Positions 1-8,996 are shown, counted from the stretch's first letter. The stretch: DNA of 63,325 nt from JAVVEZ01 sp032250895 (GCA_032250895.1 JAVVEZ010000007.1:1-63325), one strand, 5' to 3'. Notes: generated by a model from the sequence alone, not told the origin. Made by a program: numbers and translations.

Positions 1-61
1 TTCGACCTGGACATCAATTAAATTGTAATCTTATTAACAAAACGATCTACTAGAGTGCATC

Positions 62-1462
62 TCAAGGTGCATCTCTGCGCGTATTCTGTCCGGTCGTGAC
101 CAGGTTTTCCAATAGCCTGATATTTTCCCGCAGATCCACGCGTGCCGGATTTCGTCCGCTCACTTCCCTGAGCAGGCTCAGCGCCCGCGGGTAATCAACC
201 TGATCGATGGCCAACTGGGCATTTCCCAACAAGGCCCGTTCCTTTGCCGAGTCATGGGCCGAGGCACGCTGGTACAATAATTCGGCCTGGATGTAGCGTC
301 TGTCTTTGGCATAAACACCCGCCAGTTGCAGCAGGGCTTCCGCATTGCCGGGATCCAGTTCAATGGCCTGCTGCAGTGCGGCGAGCGCATCGGTCTGACG
401 ACCATCGGCCAGCGCAAGACTGGCCTCCCGGTTCAGCACCTGGCTTTTTTCCTGAACGCTGAGCCGGGACCAGTCCTGCCGGACACCTGCCAGTAACTCC
501 CCGGCATAGGCCCATTGTTCCTGTGGAATCAGAAAAGCCAGAATCTGATCGATATAGTTATAATCGACGCCCGCCACCAGGCTGGCTTTCAATAATTCGA
601 TCGCACGCGGCATACTGCCGATTCGCAGATGCAACTGGGCACAGGCCTGCAAGTTGGCCAGCGTGGTATCACCCAGCCGGATCGCCAGTTCCAGACTGGT
701 CAGGGCAAGCTCATCATCCTCCATCTGCAACGCGATACGTGCCCGGTACAGCCATAAACCGGGCTCGCTGTCGTTCAGCGCGAGCAGCTCGTCGACAAGC
801 GCCAATGCCGAGCCGAACTGCCGCGTTTCCATCAGGGCATAGAGCAAACCTTGTTGCCACTGCCGGTTATCGTGCTCCAACATCAGCGCCTGCTGGTAGG
901 CGCCAATGGCGCCCCAGAAGTTATTGGTTTGCTGGTTCACATAACCGAGGTAGCCGAACAAGGCGGCATTGGTACCACCCAGCGTGGCGGCCTTGCTGAT
1001 GTGTTCGCGGGCTTTCACATAGCGTTCTGCGCGCAGGTAAAGCAGGCCAAGAGCCTGATGGGCACGAACGAAATCCGGTAATTGCTGAAGTGCTGCCAGC
1101 AAGGCCGCCTCAGCCCTGTCCGTCTGCTCAGTGGCCAATAAAATCTGGCCAATGACAAAATTCAGTCCAGGACTGAATTTGGCGTAGGGGTTAAGCGAAT
1201 CCGGGTCGATCTCGGCTTCGATCACCTTGAGGGCCGCTGGATAATCTGCTGCCGTGAGCAGGGGGGACAGGCGCGTGGCCAGACCCTGTTCCCGGGGCTG
1301 CAAGCCCGCTTCACGCTGCGTCAGGGGCTGGCTGACCGGAGCAAGCAGCCATTCAGGTTCAGGCAGGCTGATTTGCAGTTCCGCCGCAATGGCAGAATCC
1401 AGACCCAGCAGAACCATGAAAATCAGAACTCTTTTCATCATGGATTTCATCGCGTGTTTCAT
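62..1462 (-). CDS. Periplasmic TPR-repeat protein of the TonB2-type operon
   Basis: A 466-residue tetratricopeptide-repeat protein. A short basic start and a hydrophobic stretch (about residues 11-27, ending AIAA) read as a signal peptide, so it probably works in the periplasm. The rest is helical repeats with TPR spacing, clearest around residues 100-240 and 345-450. Its ATG overlaps the tonB stop codon (ATGA), which makes it the last gene of the leftward operon. In Vibrio and Shewanella TonB2-type clusters a TPR protein holds the same place, and some are reported to be needed for TonB2 function (family knowledge). Its partner here is therefore inferred to be the neighbouring TonB complex. 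The specific binding target cannot be read from sequence. Confidence 0.85.
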   Translation of the reverse strand: MKHAMKSMMKRVLIFMVLLGLDSAIAAELQISLPEPEWLLAPVSQPLTQREAGLQPREQGLATRLSPLLTAADYPAALKVIEAEIDPDSLNPYAKFSPGLNFVIGQILLATEQTDRAEAALLAALQQLPDFVRAHQALGLLYLRAERYVKAREHISKAATLGGTNAALFGYLGYVNQQTNNFWGAIGAYQQALMLEHDNRQWQQGLLYALMETRQFGSALALVDELLALNDSEPGLWLYRARIALQMEDDELALTSLELAIRLGDTTLANLQACAQLHLRIGSMPRAIELLKASLVAGVDYNYIDQILAFLIPQEQWAYAGELLAGVRQDWSRLSVQEKSQVLNREASLALADGRQTDALAALQQAIELDPGNAEALLQLAGVYAKDRRYIQAELLYQRASAHDSAKERALLGNAQLAIDQVDYPRALSLLREVSGRNPARVDLRENIRLLENLVTTGQNTRRDAP

Positions 1463-2094
1463 CGTGAGTTGTACAGCACCGGCCAGATGAATTCGGCCTT
1501 GACGGCAACACCGGAAAGCGTGGGTGGCGTAAAGCGAACGCCCTCCACAAACTTTTCGATGTCGGACGCAAGTCCGGGATAGGGGAGGTCAAGAATCTGT
1601 ACCAGATAGGGACGCCCCGTCTCATCGATGACGATATGCAGGCGCACTTCGAACGAGTGGATGCCCTTGGCCAGCAGACTTTTCGGATATGCCAGCTGGG
1701 GTGCCTGGACGACCGCGGGATAACCATCGAGCTCGGACAGCTTGAAGCTCGTCCAGTCGATGCTCAGATCGATATCATTGCCCAACTGTCCACCGCTGCC
1801 ATTGGCAGGCAGTTGCCCCCTGGGAATCTCGACGGCCAGATCCACATCGAGCATCATGGCCGGAGAGTCCGACGCAGCAAGGCTCAAATCAAGTGGGGAA
1901 CTGGCAGGCTCTGCCCCCCTGCCGACAGCGGGAGGCGGTGGCGGTGGTGGAGCGGCAAGCTGAATGTCGACAAAGGAAGTTCTTGCAGGGCTGGCGGAAT
2001 CAACAAATCCACTCAAGGCCACCAGTGCCAGCAACAGCAGCACCAGGCTGAAACTCAGCAGGGCAACCAGAGCCTGTCGCGTCATCGTATTCAT
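1459..2094 (-). CDS. tonB: TonB-family energy-transducing protein (TonB2 type)
   Basis: A 211-residue TonB protein that would span the periplasm and carry proton-motive energy from ExbB/ExbD to outer-membrane receptors. One N-terminal membrane anchor (about residues 8-30) is followed by a short proline run (APPPPPPP) and a C-terminal TonB domain (about 120-211, with YP and the RPYLVQIL region). It is shorter than E. coli TonB and lacks the long Pro-Lys/Pro-Glu spacer, as in TonB2 proteins. I place the start at MNTMTRQ, one base after the exbD stop. An upstream in-frame ATG would lie inside exbD. Its stop overlaps the TPR gene start. Confidence 0.88.
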   Translation of the reverse strand: MNTMTRQALVALLSFSLVLLLLALVALSGFVDSASPARTSFVDIQLAAPPPPPPPAVGRGAEPASSPLDLSLAASDSPAMMLDVDLAVEIPRGQLPANGSGGQLGNDIDLSIDWTSFKLSELDGYPAVVQAPQLAYPKSLLAKGIHSFEVRLHIVIDETGRPYLVQILDLPYPGLASDIEKFVEGVRFTPPTLSGVAVKAEFIWPVLYNSR

Positions 2095-2095
2095 G

Positions 2096-2509
2096 TCAGG
2101 GCGCCAGACTGACAGTGGCCAGATTGACGGAGGTCGCACCGGCCAGCTTGACCTGATCGATGACCTGCACCAGAAGGTCGGTGCTCACCCGCTTGTCGGC
2201 CTGAATCACCACCGGCCGCTGCTGCGTACGCAGCAGCATGGCCACGGTGGCTCTGACGCCATTGACGCCGATATGGCTGCGGTCATAAATCACCTCGTCA
2301 TCCCCGGTGATGGCGATGATGATCAACTCACTGGTCAGCCGTTCACTGGCAACGGCCTGCGGTTTGTCGATCTCCACGCCCGTCTCCCGGACGAATACCG
2401 TGGTGACGACAAAGAAGATCAGCAGAATGAAAACGACATCGATCAGTGGCGACAAATCGATGCCCTGTTGCTGTTCCTGCTCCAGGCGTTGCTGTAGATT
2501 ATTGCGCAT
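2096..2509 (-). CDS. exbD: ExbD-type biopolymer transport protein
   Basis: A 137-residue ExbD/TolR protein: cytoplasmic N-terminus, one membrane helix (LIDVVFILLIFFVVTTVF, about residues 21-40) and a periplasmic domain. The helix carries the conserved Asp in LIDVVF that takes part in proton translocation in this family. The start MRNNLQQ overlaps the exbB 3' end by 11 bp and has GGAG about 9 bp upstream; the longer reading from 2524 has no such site. It sits between exbB and tonB, the usual order of the TonB2-type operon. Confidence 0.9.
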   Translation of the reverse strand: MRNNLQQRLEQEQQQGIDLSPLIDVVFILLIFFVVTTVFVRETGVEIDKPQAVASERLTSELIIIAITGDDEVIYDRSHIGVNGVRATVAMLLRTQQRPVVIQADKRVSTDLLVQVIDQVKLAGATSVNLATVSLAP

Positions 2510-2897
2510 CGCGAGGCTCCGCATTCCGATAAAGAGACCTGAGCCAGGACAGTAGCAACAAGCCTGGAACGACCAATACCAGCCCCAGCTGCGTCGTCAG
2601 CAAGGCTTCAGAAATACCGCTGCTCAAGTAGACCTGCTGATCCAGCCCCTGTCCGCCGGCCAGTTCCCGGAAGGTCTGCATCAAGCCACTGATCGTGCCC
2701 AGCAGGCCCAGCAGCGGCAGCGCACTCAACAAGATGGGCAGCACTTTGAGCCAGATTGCCAGTTTCTGTTTCCAGCGTGCATCCTGTGGGCTGAAAATGA
2801 AATCCAGCAACAGAAAATAACAAACCAGCCCCAGCACCAAAAGCGCCCACATGATCGGATTGGTGGCGTAGACCTGCAGGGTTTGCAAAAAGCTCAT
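2499..2897 (-). CDS. exbB: Short ExbB/TolQ-family proton channel subunit
   Basis: A 132-residue MotA/TolQ/ExbB protein, much shorter than E. coli ExbB (244 aa) and typical of ExbB2 in clusters that also contain TtpC. Helices are visible at about residues 15-35 and 50-70 (ALPLLGLLGTISGLMQTF) and 90-117 (TTQLGLVLVVPGLLLLSWL). The G-L-L-G-T-I-S-G and T-T-x-L-G-L signatures of the channel are present. Its ATG overlaps the stop of the upstream ttpC-like gene and its end overlaps exbD, so the three are probably translationally coupled. Confidence 0.9.
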   Translation of the reverse strand: MSFLQTLQVYATNPIMWALLVLGLVCYFLLLDFIFSPQDARWKQKLAIWLKVLPILLSALPLLGLLGTISGLMQTFRELAGGQGLDQQVYLSSGISEALLTTQLGLVLVVPGLLLLSWLRSLYRNAEPRDAQ

Positions 2898-4231
2898 GCG
2901 GTGGCCTCCGGCAGGTCCAACTGGCTCAGGCCAATGGCGTCGGTTTCCAGTTCACTGAAATGGCTTTTCACTTTTCTCGACATCAGCGCATGTGCCAACA
3001 GGGCCGGTATTGCCACGACGAGTCCCAATTCTGTGGTCACCAGGGCCTCTGAAATGCCGGCTGAAACCACGGAGGGATCACCGGCGCCAAACAATGTCAT
3101 CAGTTTGAAGGTGCTGATCATGCCGGAAACGGTACCCAGCAAGCCCAGCAGGGGCGCCACGGCCGCCGTCACGGCAATGGCGCCCAGCCAGCTTTCGAGC
3201 TGGCGCTTGTATCGCAACAGACAGGCAAACAAACGCTCATCGCGCTGTTCCGGCGTCTGCCGCTGCAAGCTGATGGCCAGCAGTTCAGCCTGGGCACCGG
3301 CAAGCTGCTGGCGCAGCGACGTGAAATCCCGGACATCTTCGCGCAGCAATGCCTCCAGGCGCTCTGGTAGAGCCGGCAACAGCCGGGGCAGTCGCCACAG
3401 CATCAGCGCCTTGATGACGGAGACCGTGGATGCAAACACGGCAAACAGCAGAATCGGAATGGCCCAGATACCGCCTTTTTCGAGGTGCTGCAGCAGGGTC
3501 TCCTGCTCCTCCGCCAGCAGCAAGGCCCGGGACAGGGTGGGATCGAAGGTGATGTCGCCTTGCCGCGTCTGATAGAGACGCTCGAGGCCCGCGCGCGCAT
3601 TGTCCGTAAACAGCAAGGCAACTTTTGTCAGCCCGGCCTCACTTTGCAGCAGGCCACCCTGTGACTGCTCCGGCTGCCAGAACCACTCCAGCGGCCCCAG
3701 ACGCAGGGACTGGGCCGGCATCACCTGGCCATCCGGCATGACAATGTCCTTTGCCTGCCAGCCGGTTTGCAGATCCTGCTGTTGGTTCAAATAATGATCG
3801 AGCCATTGCAGACCGGCCGGCAGCTCTTCGTCATTGCCGACAGGAATATCGCCAGGGCCGCGGGTCAGGTCAGCAAAGCCGGATAACAGCCGTGTCTGAA
3901 ACTGGCTTTGTTGCCGCCACTCCTGCAGGCGCTCTTCCAGCTGATTCAGGCCCAATGTCTGTTCATCGGAGAGCCGGCGGGCGGCAACGACCTGGGCGCG
4001 CAAGCCGGCCACGGCGTTCTGTGCCCGGTTCAGTTTTTCTGCGATGGCCTGGCGCTGCGCAGCGATGTCACGCTCGGCTTGGCTCAAGGCCTTTTGTGAG
4101 CTTTCAATATTCTGGATTATGTCCTGGCTGATGGCGGACAGATCGGCAGCCTGAACACTGGCTGCCAGACAATGAGCGATAAGCATGCCCCAAACGGACA
4201 GCAGACGGCGACTCATGGAATACGTTGTCAT
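2894..4231 (-). CDS. ttpC: TtpC-like MotA/TolQ/ExbB protein with periplasmic coiled-coil extension
   Basis: A 445-residue protein with a signal peptide (MSRRLLSVWGMLIAHCLAASVQA), a periplasmic helical region rich in Q/R/E (about 30-240), then a C-terminal ExbB-type membrane domain. That domain has helices at about 255-277, 355-380 (PLLGLLGTVSGMISTF) and 400-420 (TTELGLVVAIPALLAHAL). This layout matches TtpC, the extra component of TonB2 systems in Vibrio, which is thought to sit at the TonB2-ExbB2-ExbD2 complex. The start is taken at MTTYSM, 4 bp after the DUF3450 stop. The earlier in-frame ATG lies inside that gene. Confidence 0.87.
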   Translation of the reverse strand: MTTYSMSRRLLSVWGMLIAHCLAASVQAADLSAISQDIIQNIESSQKALSQAERDIAAQRQAIAEKLNRAQNAVAGLRAQVVAARRLSDEQTLGLNQLEERLQEWRQQSQFQTRLLSGFADLTRGPGDIPVGNDEELPAGLQWLDHYLNQQQDLQTGWQAKDIVMPDGQVMPAQSLRLGPLEWFWQPEQSQGGLLQSEAGLTKVALLFTDNARAGLERLYQTRQGDITFDPTLSRALLLAEEQETLLQHLEKGGIWAIPILLFAVFASTVSVIKALMLWRLPRLLPALPERLEALLREDVRDFTSLRQQLAGAQAELLAISLQRQTPEQRDERLFACLLRYKRQLESWLGAIAVTAAVAPLLGLLGTVSGMISTFKLMTLFGAGDPSVVSAGISEALVTTELGLVVAIPALLAHALMSRKVKSHFSELETDAIGLSQLDLPEATA

Positions 4232-4235
4232 GGCT

Positions 4236-5048
4236 TCACTGCGACTGTTCAAAATTTTCAAAATTTTGCGCGGCAGGCGTGCTCAAGACCACAGGCACGG
4301 ACAATAAAGCAGGTGGCTGCCTGCCATCGAGGATGGCGATAAGACGGGAAACGATTTCACCATCAGCGCCCGGCTGCCAGTGCCAGCCTTCCGGACCGAT
4401 GCTGCCATGACCGGCCCGGCTGCCGTCGGCACTGACATACCAGCCATGCGACAAGCCCAGATAGACCTGCCGGACCAGATAGGGCGGCGAGCCCTCATCG
4501 AGCGCCATCAGGGTTTCATGCAGGCTTATTTTCTGCTGGAAGTCATGCAGGCTGGTGAGCATGGCAATGACCTCCTGCAAGCGTTCACTGCTGCTCAGTT
4601 GCTCATCGTGCAGTGCCGGCAGCTGGTCCTGCCAGACCATGGACATGGGCGGTGGCAACTGCGGATAAAGACGGTCGATATGTGCAATCGCCGAATTCAG
4701 ACCTTGCTCCAAATAGCGCTGCTGTTGTTCAACGGCAGTCTGCTCCTGCAATAATTGCAGGCGCCTGGCTTCCACTTCATCCTGATTCTGGGCAGTATTT
4801 TCCAGTAAAGCCCTGAGTTCTTCCTGCTCCTTTGCCAGCAGATAAAGCTGCTGCTCCAGAATTGGCTGCTGCTGATGCCAGTTACTGATCAAACGGTCTT
4901 TTTGTCTTTCCAGCGCGGTCCAGTCCAGCATCAATTTTTGCAGATCCGCAGCAGCGGTTTCTGCAGAAAACCCGGCTGTGCCAGGCAACATGGCCAACAA
5001 AACCAGAAACAGAAATCGGCCATGTCCGAGTTGAGCTATGATTCTCAC
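4236..5048 (-). CDS. DUF3450 periplasmic coiled-coil protein
   Basis: A 270-residue DUF3450-family protein, first gene of the leftward TonB2-type operon. A GTG start (VRIIAQLGHGRFLF) is chosen because it gives a clean signal peptide ending near GFSAE and has AAGGAAA about 9 bp upstream; the longer reading from 5198 begins with unrelated sequence. Residues 30-130 are a Gln/Glu/Leu-rich coiled coil. The C-terminal part (SHGWYVSADGSRAGHG...PEGWHW) is the usual conserved end. DUF3450 proteins are found almost only beside ttpC-exbB-exbD-tonB, so a structural or regulatory part in that complex is inferred. Biochemical activity is unknown. Confidence 0.85.
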   Translation of the reverse strand: MRIIAQLGHGRFLFLVLLAMLPGTAGFSAETAAADLQKLMLDWTALERQKDRLISNWHQQQPILEQQLYLLAKEQEELRALLENTAQNQDEVEARRLQLLQEQTAVEQQQRYLEQGLNSAIAHIDRLYPQLPPPMSMVWQDQLPALHDEQLSSSERLQEVIAMLTSLHDFQQKISLHETLMALDEGSPPYLVRQVYLGLSHGWYVSADGSRAGHGSIGPEGWHWQPGADGEIVSRLIAILDGRQPPALLSVPVVLSTPAAQNFENFEQSQ

Positions 5049-5453
5049 TGACTGTTTTCCTTTCCAGTTTTCTTTCCAGTTACATCCTGGCACTGATGCT
5101 TGGCGATCATTTCCTGCGCCCCGGCAAGTCGGGTTCACTACAGGAGCGAAGACCTCCCTGCTAAAAGAAGATAGCAAGCAAGCACAGAAAATTCTCAAAA
5201 AACGACAAAATTTCCACTTATGGGCCCGCCAGTCCTTTTGCGTCGGGAACTTTTCACACCAAGCCGGCCATTCATTAACGTTAACGTGATGTTAACTTAA
5301 CCCTTTTAAACCTCTTGAGAAACCGCTTCCTGCCTGTGCTGTATTATGATGCCGCCTTTGAAACCAAAAGGGTCTTAGGTTTCCTGTTCAGGGACATCGA
5401 GAGGAGTATAGACTTGTGACGTCATATAAGGCCAGATCACAGAGAATCCGCTT
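5049..5453. promoter_or_regulatory. Divergent intergenic region with GTTAAC palindromes
   Basis: This 405-bp space separates the leftward TonB2-type operon from the rightward parvulin gene and must hold both promoters. It contains a cluster of small palindromes at 5275-5296 (TTAACGTTAA followed after 6 bp by GTTAAC), which could be an operator. A TATTAT at 5342-5347 resembles a -10 box for the rightward gene, but no convincing -35 lies 16-18 bp upstream. No good Fur box is visible. No gene is seen here. Confidence 0.3.
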
Positions 5454-6431
5454 ATGGTAAACAATGCAATGACAGACGCACAAGCGAGCGCCCGCCCGGA
5501 TTACCTGCAAGCGGACAAGGTCAGTACCGTGCGGGCCATGAGCCTCTATGGCCTCGGTGTCTGCGTTGGACTCGTGCTGGGCGGCATTGCCCTGTTCAAT
5601 GCCCGCGGCACCACGACCAACACGGTACCGCCCGAAAACATGGCCCTGGTCAATCAACGGCCGATTTTGCGCAGCGATTTTGTAACCCAACTGGAGGACG
5701 AAACCGGCATTCCTTTCGAGGAGGCACCACTGTCCGAAAAACTCCGGGTCTTTGACGCGATGCTGAGAGAGGAACTCATGGTGCAACGCGGCCTGGAACT
5801 GGATTTCGCCGAAACCGATCAAGACGCCCGTTATGCGCTCTATGCCGCCGTGGAACAACAAACCATCGCCGATGCGGCCATCAACGCAGTCACCGAGGAG
5901 CAGCTGCGGGCATATTACGAAGAGCACCGTGATACCTACATGAGCCGCGGTGTCATGACGGTTCATCATCTGCTAATCCCGGCCACGACGGCCACGGCTG
6001 AAAAAGCCTGGGATACGGGCTTGCAGGCAGTGCAGGCACTGCGCCTGAACAAGCCTCTGGATGAGGTCAAACAGGCTCATGGCCTTGAAGAAGCAGACTT
6101 TTATCAGAGAGACTTCTACTACAGTGCCAGCTATCACCTGGGGAACGAGCTCTACACACAAGCCCTGGCACTGCAAGACGGGGAAGTCAGTGATCCCCTG
6201 CTGTTGGAAGACGGTGTTCACCTGCTGCAGATGGTCAGCCACATCCTGCCGCAGCCAAACAGTTTCGATGAGGCCCGCAAGCAGGTTGAACAGGATTTCC
6301 GGGACTCTGAGAAAGCGCGGCTCATGGACAACATGGTCGAGTTTCTGCGTGAGCGTGCAACGATCCTGATCAGCGAGGACATTGCCGGCGACTACAAGCC
6401 CGAGGATTTCAATCAGAGTCAGACACCATGA
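5454..6431 (+). CDS. Membrane-anchored parvulin-type peptidyl-prolyl isomerase
   Basis: A 325-residue protein with one N-terminal membrane helix (about 28-48, LYGLGVCVGLVLGGIAL), a SurA/PpiD-like N-terminal helical segment (LREELMVQRGLELDF) and a C-terminal parvulin-like domain (about 160-280: VHHLLIPATT, YHLGNELYTQALALQDGEVSDPLLLEDGVHLLQM). It would act on the periplasmic side of the inner membrane as a folding factor. The domain is divergent, so catalytic activity is uncertain. Its stop overlaps the start of the HupE/UreJ-like gene (ATGA), so it may help mature that membrane protein; this link is inferred from coupling only. Confidence 0.75.
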   Translation: MVNNAMTDAQASARPDYLQADKVSTVRAMSLYGLGVCVGLVLGGIALFNARGTTTNTVPPENMALVNQRPILRSDFVTQLEDETGIPFEEAPLSEKLRVFDAMLREELMVQRGLELDFAETDQDARYALYAAVEQQTIADAAINAVTEEQLRAYYEEHRDTYMSRGVMTVHHLLIPATTATAEKAWDTGLQAVQALRLNKPLDEVKQAHGLEEADFYQRDFYYSASYHLGNELYTQALALQDGEVSDPLLLEDGVHLLQMVSHILPQPNSFDEARKQVEQDFRDSEKARLMDNMVEFLRERATILISEDIAGDYKPEDFNQSQTP

Positions 6432-7639
6432 GGGCGGCCCTGCGTCTCGTTTCAGGTCTTTTCCTGATGGCCGCCGGCTCCTGTGCCTGGGCCCACACGC
6501 TGAGTGAAACCCTGAGCAGCTGGCAGATTCAGGATGCCCTCGTGCATATGCAGATCACCATTCCCGATCTGGAGGCCAAGCGTCTTTCCGATTCCGGCAA
6601 GGACCTGCCATCAAAGGATGTCCTGGGCAACTATCTGGCGGAAAGAATCCATGCCGCTGCCGGAGGCGAGGCCTGCGCTGTCACCGAGAGGGCGCGCCCG
6701 CTGATGGCGATGCAGGGCTTTTTCCGCTTTGAATTCACCTTCAGCTGCCCAAGCCCGACCGACATCACCATCCGTTCTGATGCCTTCTATGATCTCGTCC
6801 CCACCCACACGAATTTTGCACGTATCGAAAACAACGAGGGGCGCTTCTTCGAGCAATTGCTGACCGGGGATCACCGGGAGGTGAACGTATCCGGAAATGC
6901 CGAAGAAAATGAACTGGCCAGTGCCGGCTTTCTCAAGTATATCGAATTGGGCATCATGCACATCTTCACCGGCATCGATCATATGTCCTTCATGCTGGGG
7001 CTGGTGCTGATTTCCCGCCGGATCCGTGATCTGCTGCTCGTGGTCACCGGCTTCACGCTGGGCCATAGCCTGACGCTGGCGCTCGCCGTTACCGGCATCC
7101 TGCGACCCGAGGCCCAATACATCGATGCGCTGGTGGCCTTTACGATCGCCATGATCGGCGCCGAAAACATTGGCGACAGCACGCGTCGCCCGATGACAGT
7201 GGCCTTGAGCATGGGCGGCCTGCTGCTGTTGATGGCCATTGCCCGTAGCTTCGGCCTGGGCGTGATCCTGCCCTCCCTGCTGCTGATCGGCGGCGCAATT
7301 TTTGGTTCGAGCTATCTGATGCTGACGGGAACGGCCCGCGACGCCGGTAAAATCCGCCTGCTGATGACGCTGGTGTTCGGGCTGATCCACGGCTTCGGCT
7401 TTGCGGCCAATCTGCTGGAAATGCGCCTGCCGGGCGATCGCCTTGCCGAGTTGCTGGTGGGTTTCAACATCGGTGTCGAAATCGGCCAGGTCAGCGTGGT
7501 GCTGGCGGCCCTGCTGGTGGCCTACGGCCTCGGCAGGATCAGGCTGGCCATGCCCAGACCCCTGTTCACGGATATTGCGTCTGCCTTTCTGGTGGCCGAG
7601 GGGCTCTACTGGTTTGTCACCCGCAGTATGGTGCTCTGA
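6428..7639 (+). CDS. HupE/UreJ-type membrane protein (likely metal transporter)
   Basis: A 403-residue HupE/UreJ_2-type protein. A signal peptide (ending CAWA) leads into an extracytoplasmic domain of about 160 residues, then 7-8 membrane helices with the family histidine motifs GIMHIFTGIDHM, GFTLGHSLTLALA and LIHGFGFA, and the GFNIGVEIGQ motif. HupE and UreJ relatives move Ni, Co or Cu ions. The metal here cannot be read from sequence, and there is no hydrogenase or urease gene nearby. Coupled to the parvulin gene upstream by a 4-bp overlap. No terminator follows; a REP-like palindrome lies 57 bp downstream. Confidence 0.82.
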   Translation: MRAALRLVSGLFLMAAGSCAWAHTLSETLSSWQIQDALVHMQITIPDLEAKRLSDSGKDLPSKDVLGNYLAERIHAAAGGEACAVTERARPLMAMQGFFRFEFTFSCPSPTDITIRSDAFYDLVPTHTNFARIENNEGRFFEQLLTGDHREVNVSGNAEENELASAGFLKYIELGIMHIFTGIDHMSFMLGLVLISRRIRDLLLVVTGFTLGHSLTLALAVTGILRPEAQYIDALVAFTIAMIGAENIGDSTRRPMTVALSMGGLLLLMAIARSFGLGVILPSLLLIGGAIFGSSYLMLTGTARDAGKIRLLMTLVFGLIHGFGFAANLLEMRLPGDRLAELLVGFNIGVEIGQVSVVLAALLVAYGLGRIRLAMPRPLFTDIASAFLVAEGLYWFVTRSMVL

Positions 7640-7696
7640 TTCTGCATCCTGATTCTGCATCGATGTATCCATGCCTGGAGAAGCTCTGAATAACCC

Positions 7697-7749
7697 GTCA
7701 CCCCGGCGCAGGCCGGGGTCCAGTGAAATCCCGGCCTTCGCCAGGATGG
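7697..7749. repeat. REP-like intergenic palindrome (copy 1)
   Basis: Imperfect palindromes around CCCCGGCGCAGGCCGGGG and CCCGGCCTTCGCCAGGATGG, the form of the dispersed GTCA-CCCCGG...GGTCCAG repeat. Related copies lie at about 9181, 49771, 52476, 56043 and 56168, all between genes. The function is unknown; such repeats can act in mRNA 3' end protection or as RAYT transposase targets in other bacteria. Confidence 0.6.
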
Positions 7750-7813
7750 CTTTTGCATGCCAGAAGATGCTTATAATCATGCTGTCTTTTCGTTCAGGGA
7801 ACCCTTATCCACC

Positions 7814-8680
7814 ATGCTGCGCATTCTGCTACTTGCCTGTCTTCTTAGCCTGGCTTCCACCCATGCCCTGGCCTTCGGTGCCAAGGGCCACCGGGTCAGC
7901 GCCACCATTGCGCAGACCCGGCTCTCGGCAAAAACACAGGCCGCCGTGTCTGAACTGCTTGACGGTGGGTCTCTCGCGTCCGCCGCCACCTGGGCGGATG
8001 ACATGCGCGCCCGGCCGGACAATCAGGAATTCTGGGGCTATCGCTACGCTGCCAACTGGCATTTCGTGAATATCCCCGAGCATCAGGACTATGCAGGTTC
8101 ACCTAAAAATCCCGCTGGTGATGCCTATGCCGCCCTCCTCAGCTTCATCGCCATTCTCAGAGGTGAAACCATCCCACCGGGTCCGGTTCGTGAGGGCCTA
8201 GCTTTTTACTTCGGGGACCTCGATAGCCAGGACCGGGACAGGGCCCTGAAGCAGTTTGCATTGAAATTTCTGATTCACCTGGTCGGCGACCTGCACCAGC
8301 CCCTGCACGCGGGTTTCGAGCAGGACCAGGGTGGCAACCTGATCAAGGTGCGCTGGTTCAACACCGGCACCAATCTTCATGCCGTCTGGGATACCCGCCT
8401 GGTGGAATTCCCGGGGCTGAGCGTCACCGAAATGAGTCAGCATCTGATGGCCAGGTTTGCGCTGAAAACCCCCGCCGACATTGCGGCCATCGCGCAGGCG
8501 AAACCTGAGGCCTGGCTTTCTGAAGCGCTGCGGTTGCGCCCGCGGGTCTACGCTGTCGAACGTTTCGACAGCCACTTCGATGCGGCCTACACCACCGAAT
8601 TCGTGCCTGTCATCGAAGAACAGCTGCTGCGTGCCGGCCTGCGCCTCGCCGCCCTGCTCGATCTCATCTACGATCAGTAG
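7814..8680 (+). CDS. Secreted S1/P1-family zinc nuclease
   Basis: A 288-residue exported nuclease of the S1/P1 family, which cleaves single-stranded DNA and RNA and removes 3'-phosphates using three zinc ions. The start at MLRILLL gives a 20-residue signal peptide ending ALA; the longer upstream reading lacks one. Metal ligands appear in order: GAKGHR (H26), WADDMRA, NWHFVNIP, the block HLVGDLHQPLH, then NLHAVWDT. The predicted first mature residue is Phe (FGAKGH), where S1/P1 enzymes usually have Trp whose backbone amine binds zinc. Likely a nutrient-scavenging enzyme. It stands alone in its transcription unit. Confidence 0.88.
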   Translation: MLRILLLACLLSLASTHALAFGAKGHRVSATIAQTRLSAKTQAAVSELLDGGSLASAATWADDMRARPDNQEFWGYRYAANWHFVNIPEHQDYAGSPKNPAGDAYAALLSFIAILRGETIPPGPVREGLAFYFGDLDSQDRDRALKQFALKFLIHLVGDLHQPLHAGFEQDQGGNLIKVRWFNTGTNLHAVWDTRLVEFPGLSVTEMSQHLMARFALKTPADIAAIAQAKPEAWLSEALRLRPRVYAVERFDSHFDAAYTTEFVPVIEEQLLRAGLRLAALLDLIYDQ

Positions 8681-8723
8681 CGTTGGGGAACTGCCCGCCT
8701 TCAGCGATACCACCAGGTAAGTG

Positions 8724-8996
8724 TCAGTAATAATACCGTTGCCGCGGTTTAAGCGGCGCCAGCAGAAAATAGAAGATCCAGGCGAACCAGGACAGAAAAA
8801 TGATCGCGAGAATCCACGCTGCCTTTTCTGCGCCGGTGGTTTTCTCGGAGGCCGCTATGATCAGCATGGGCAGCAGCCAGAGGAAGAAAATCCCGCCCGC
8901 CACCAGCAGGACCAGGCCCACGGTCAGCACTGGAATCAGCGCCACACAGCCGGTGACCAGCACAAAAATGATGAGAACGGTAGTAATGACATTCAT
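8724..8996 (-). CDS. Small PLDc_N-like inner-membrane protein
   Basis: A 90-residue membrane protein with two hydrophobic helices early on and a third near the C-terminus. The end (AAWILAIIFLSWFAWIFYFLL, then APLKPRQ) resembles the phospholipase D nuclease N-terminal (PLDc_N) helix found in small stand-alone membrane proteins. The start MNVITTV is chosen over an upstream ATG because the extra residues are unlike the family. Convergent with the S1/P1 nuclease gene. Function unknown. Confidence 0.65.
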   Translation of the reverse strand: MNVITTVLIIFVLVTGCVALIPVLTVGLVLLVAGGIFFLWLLPMLIIAASEKTTGAEKAAWILAIIFLSWFAWIFYFLLAPLKPRQRYYY

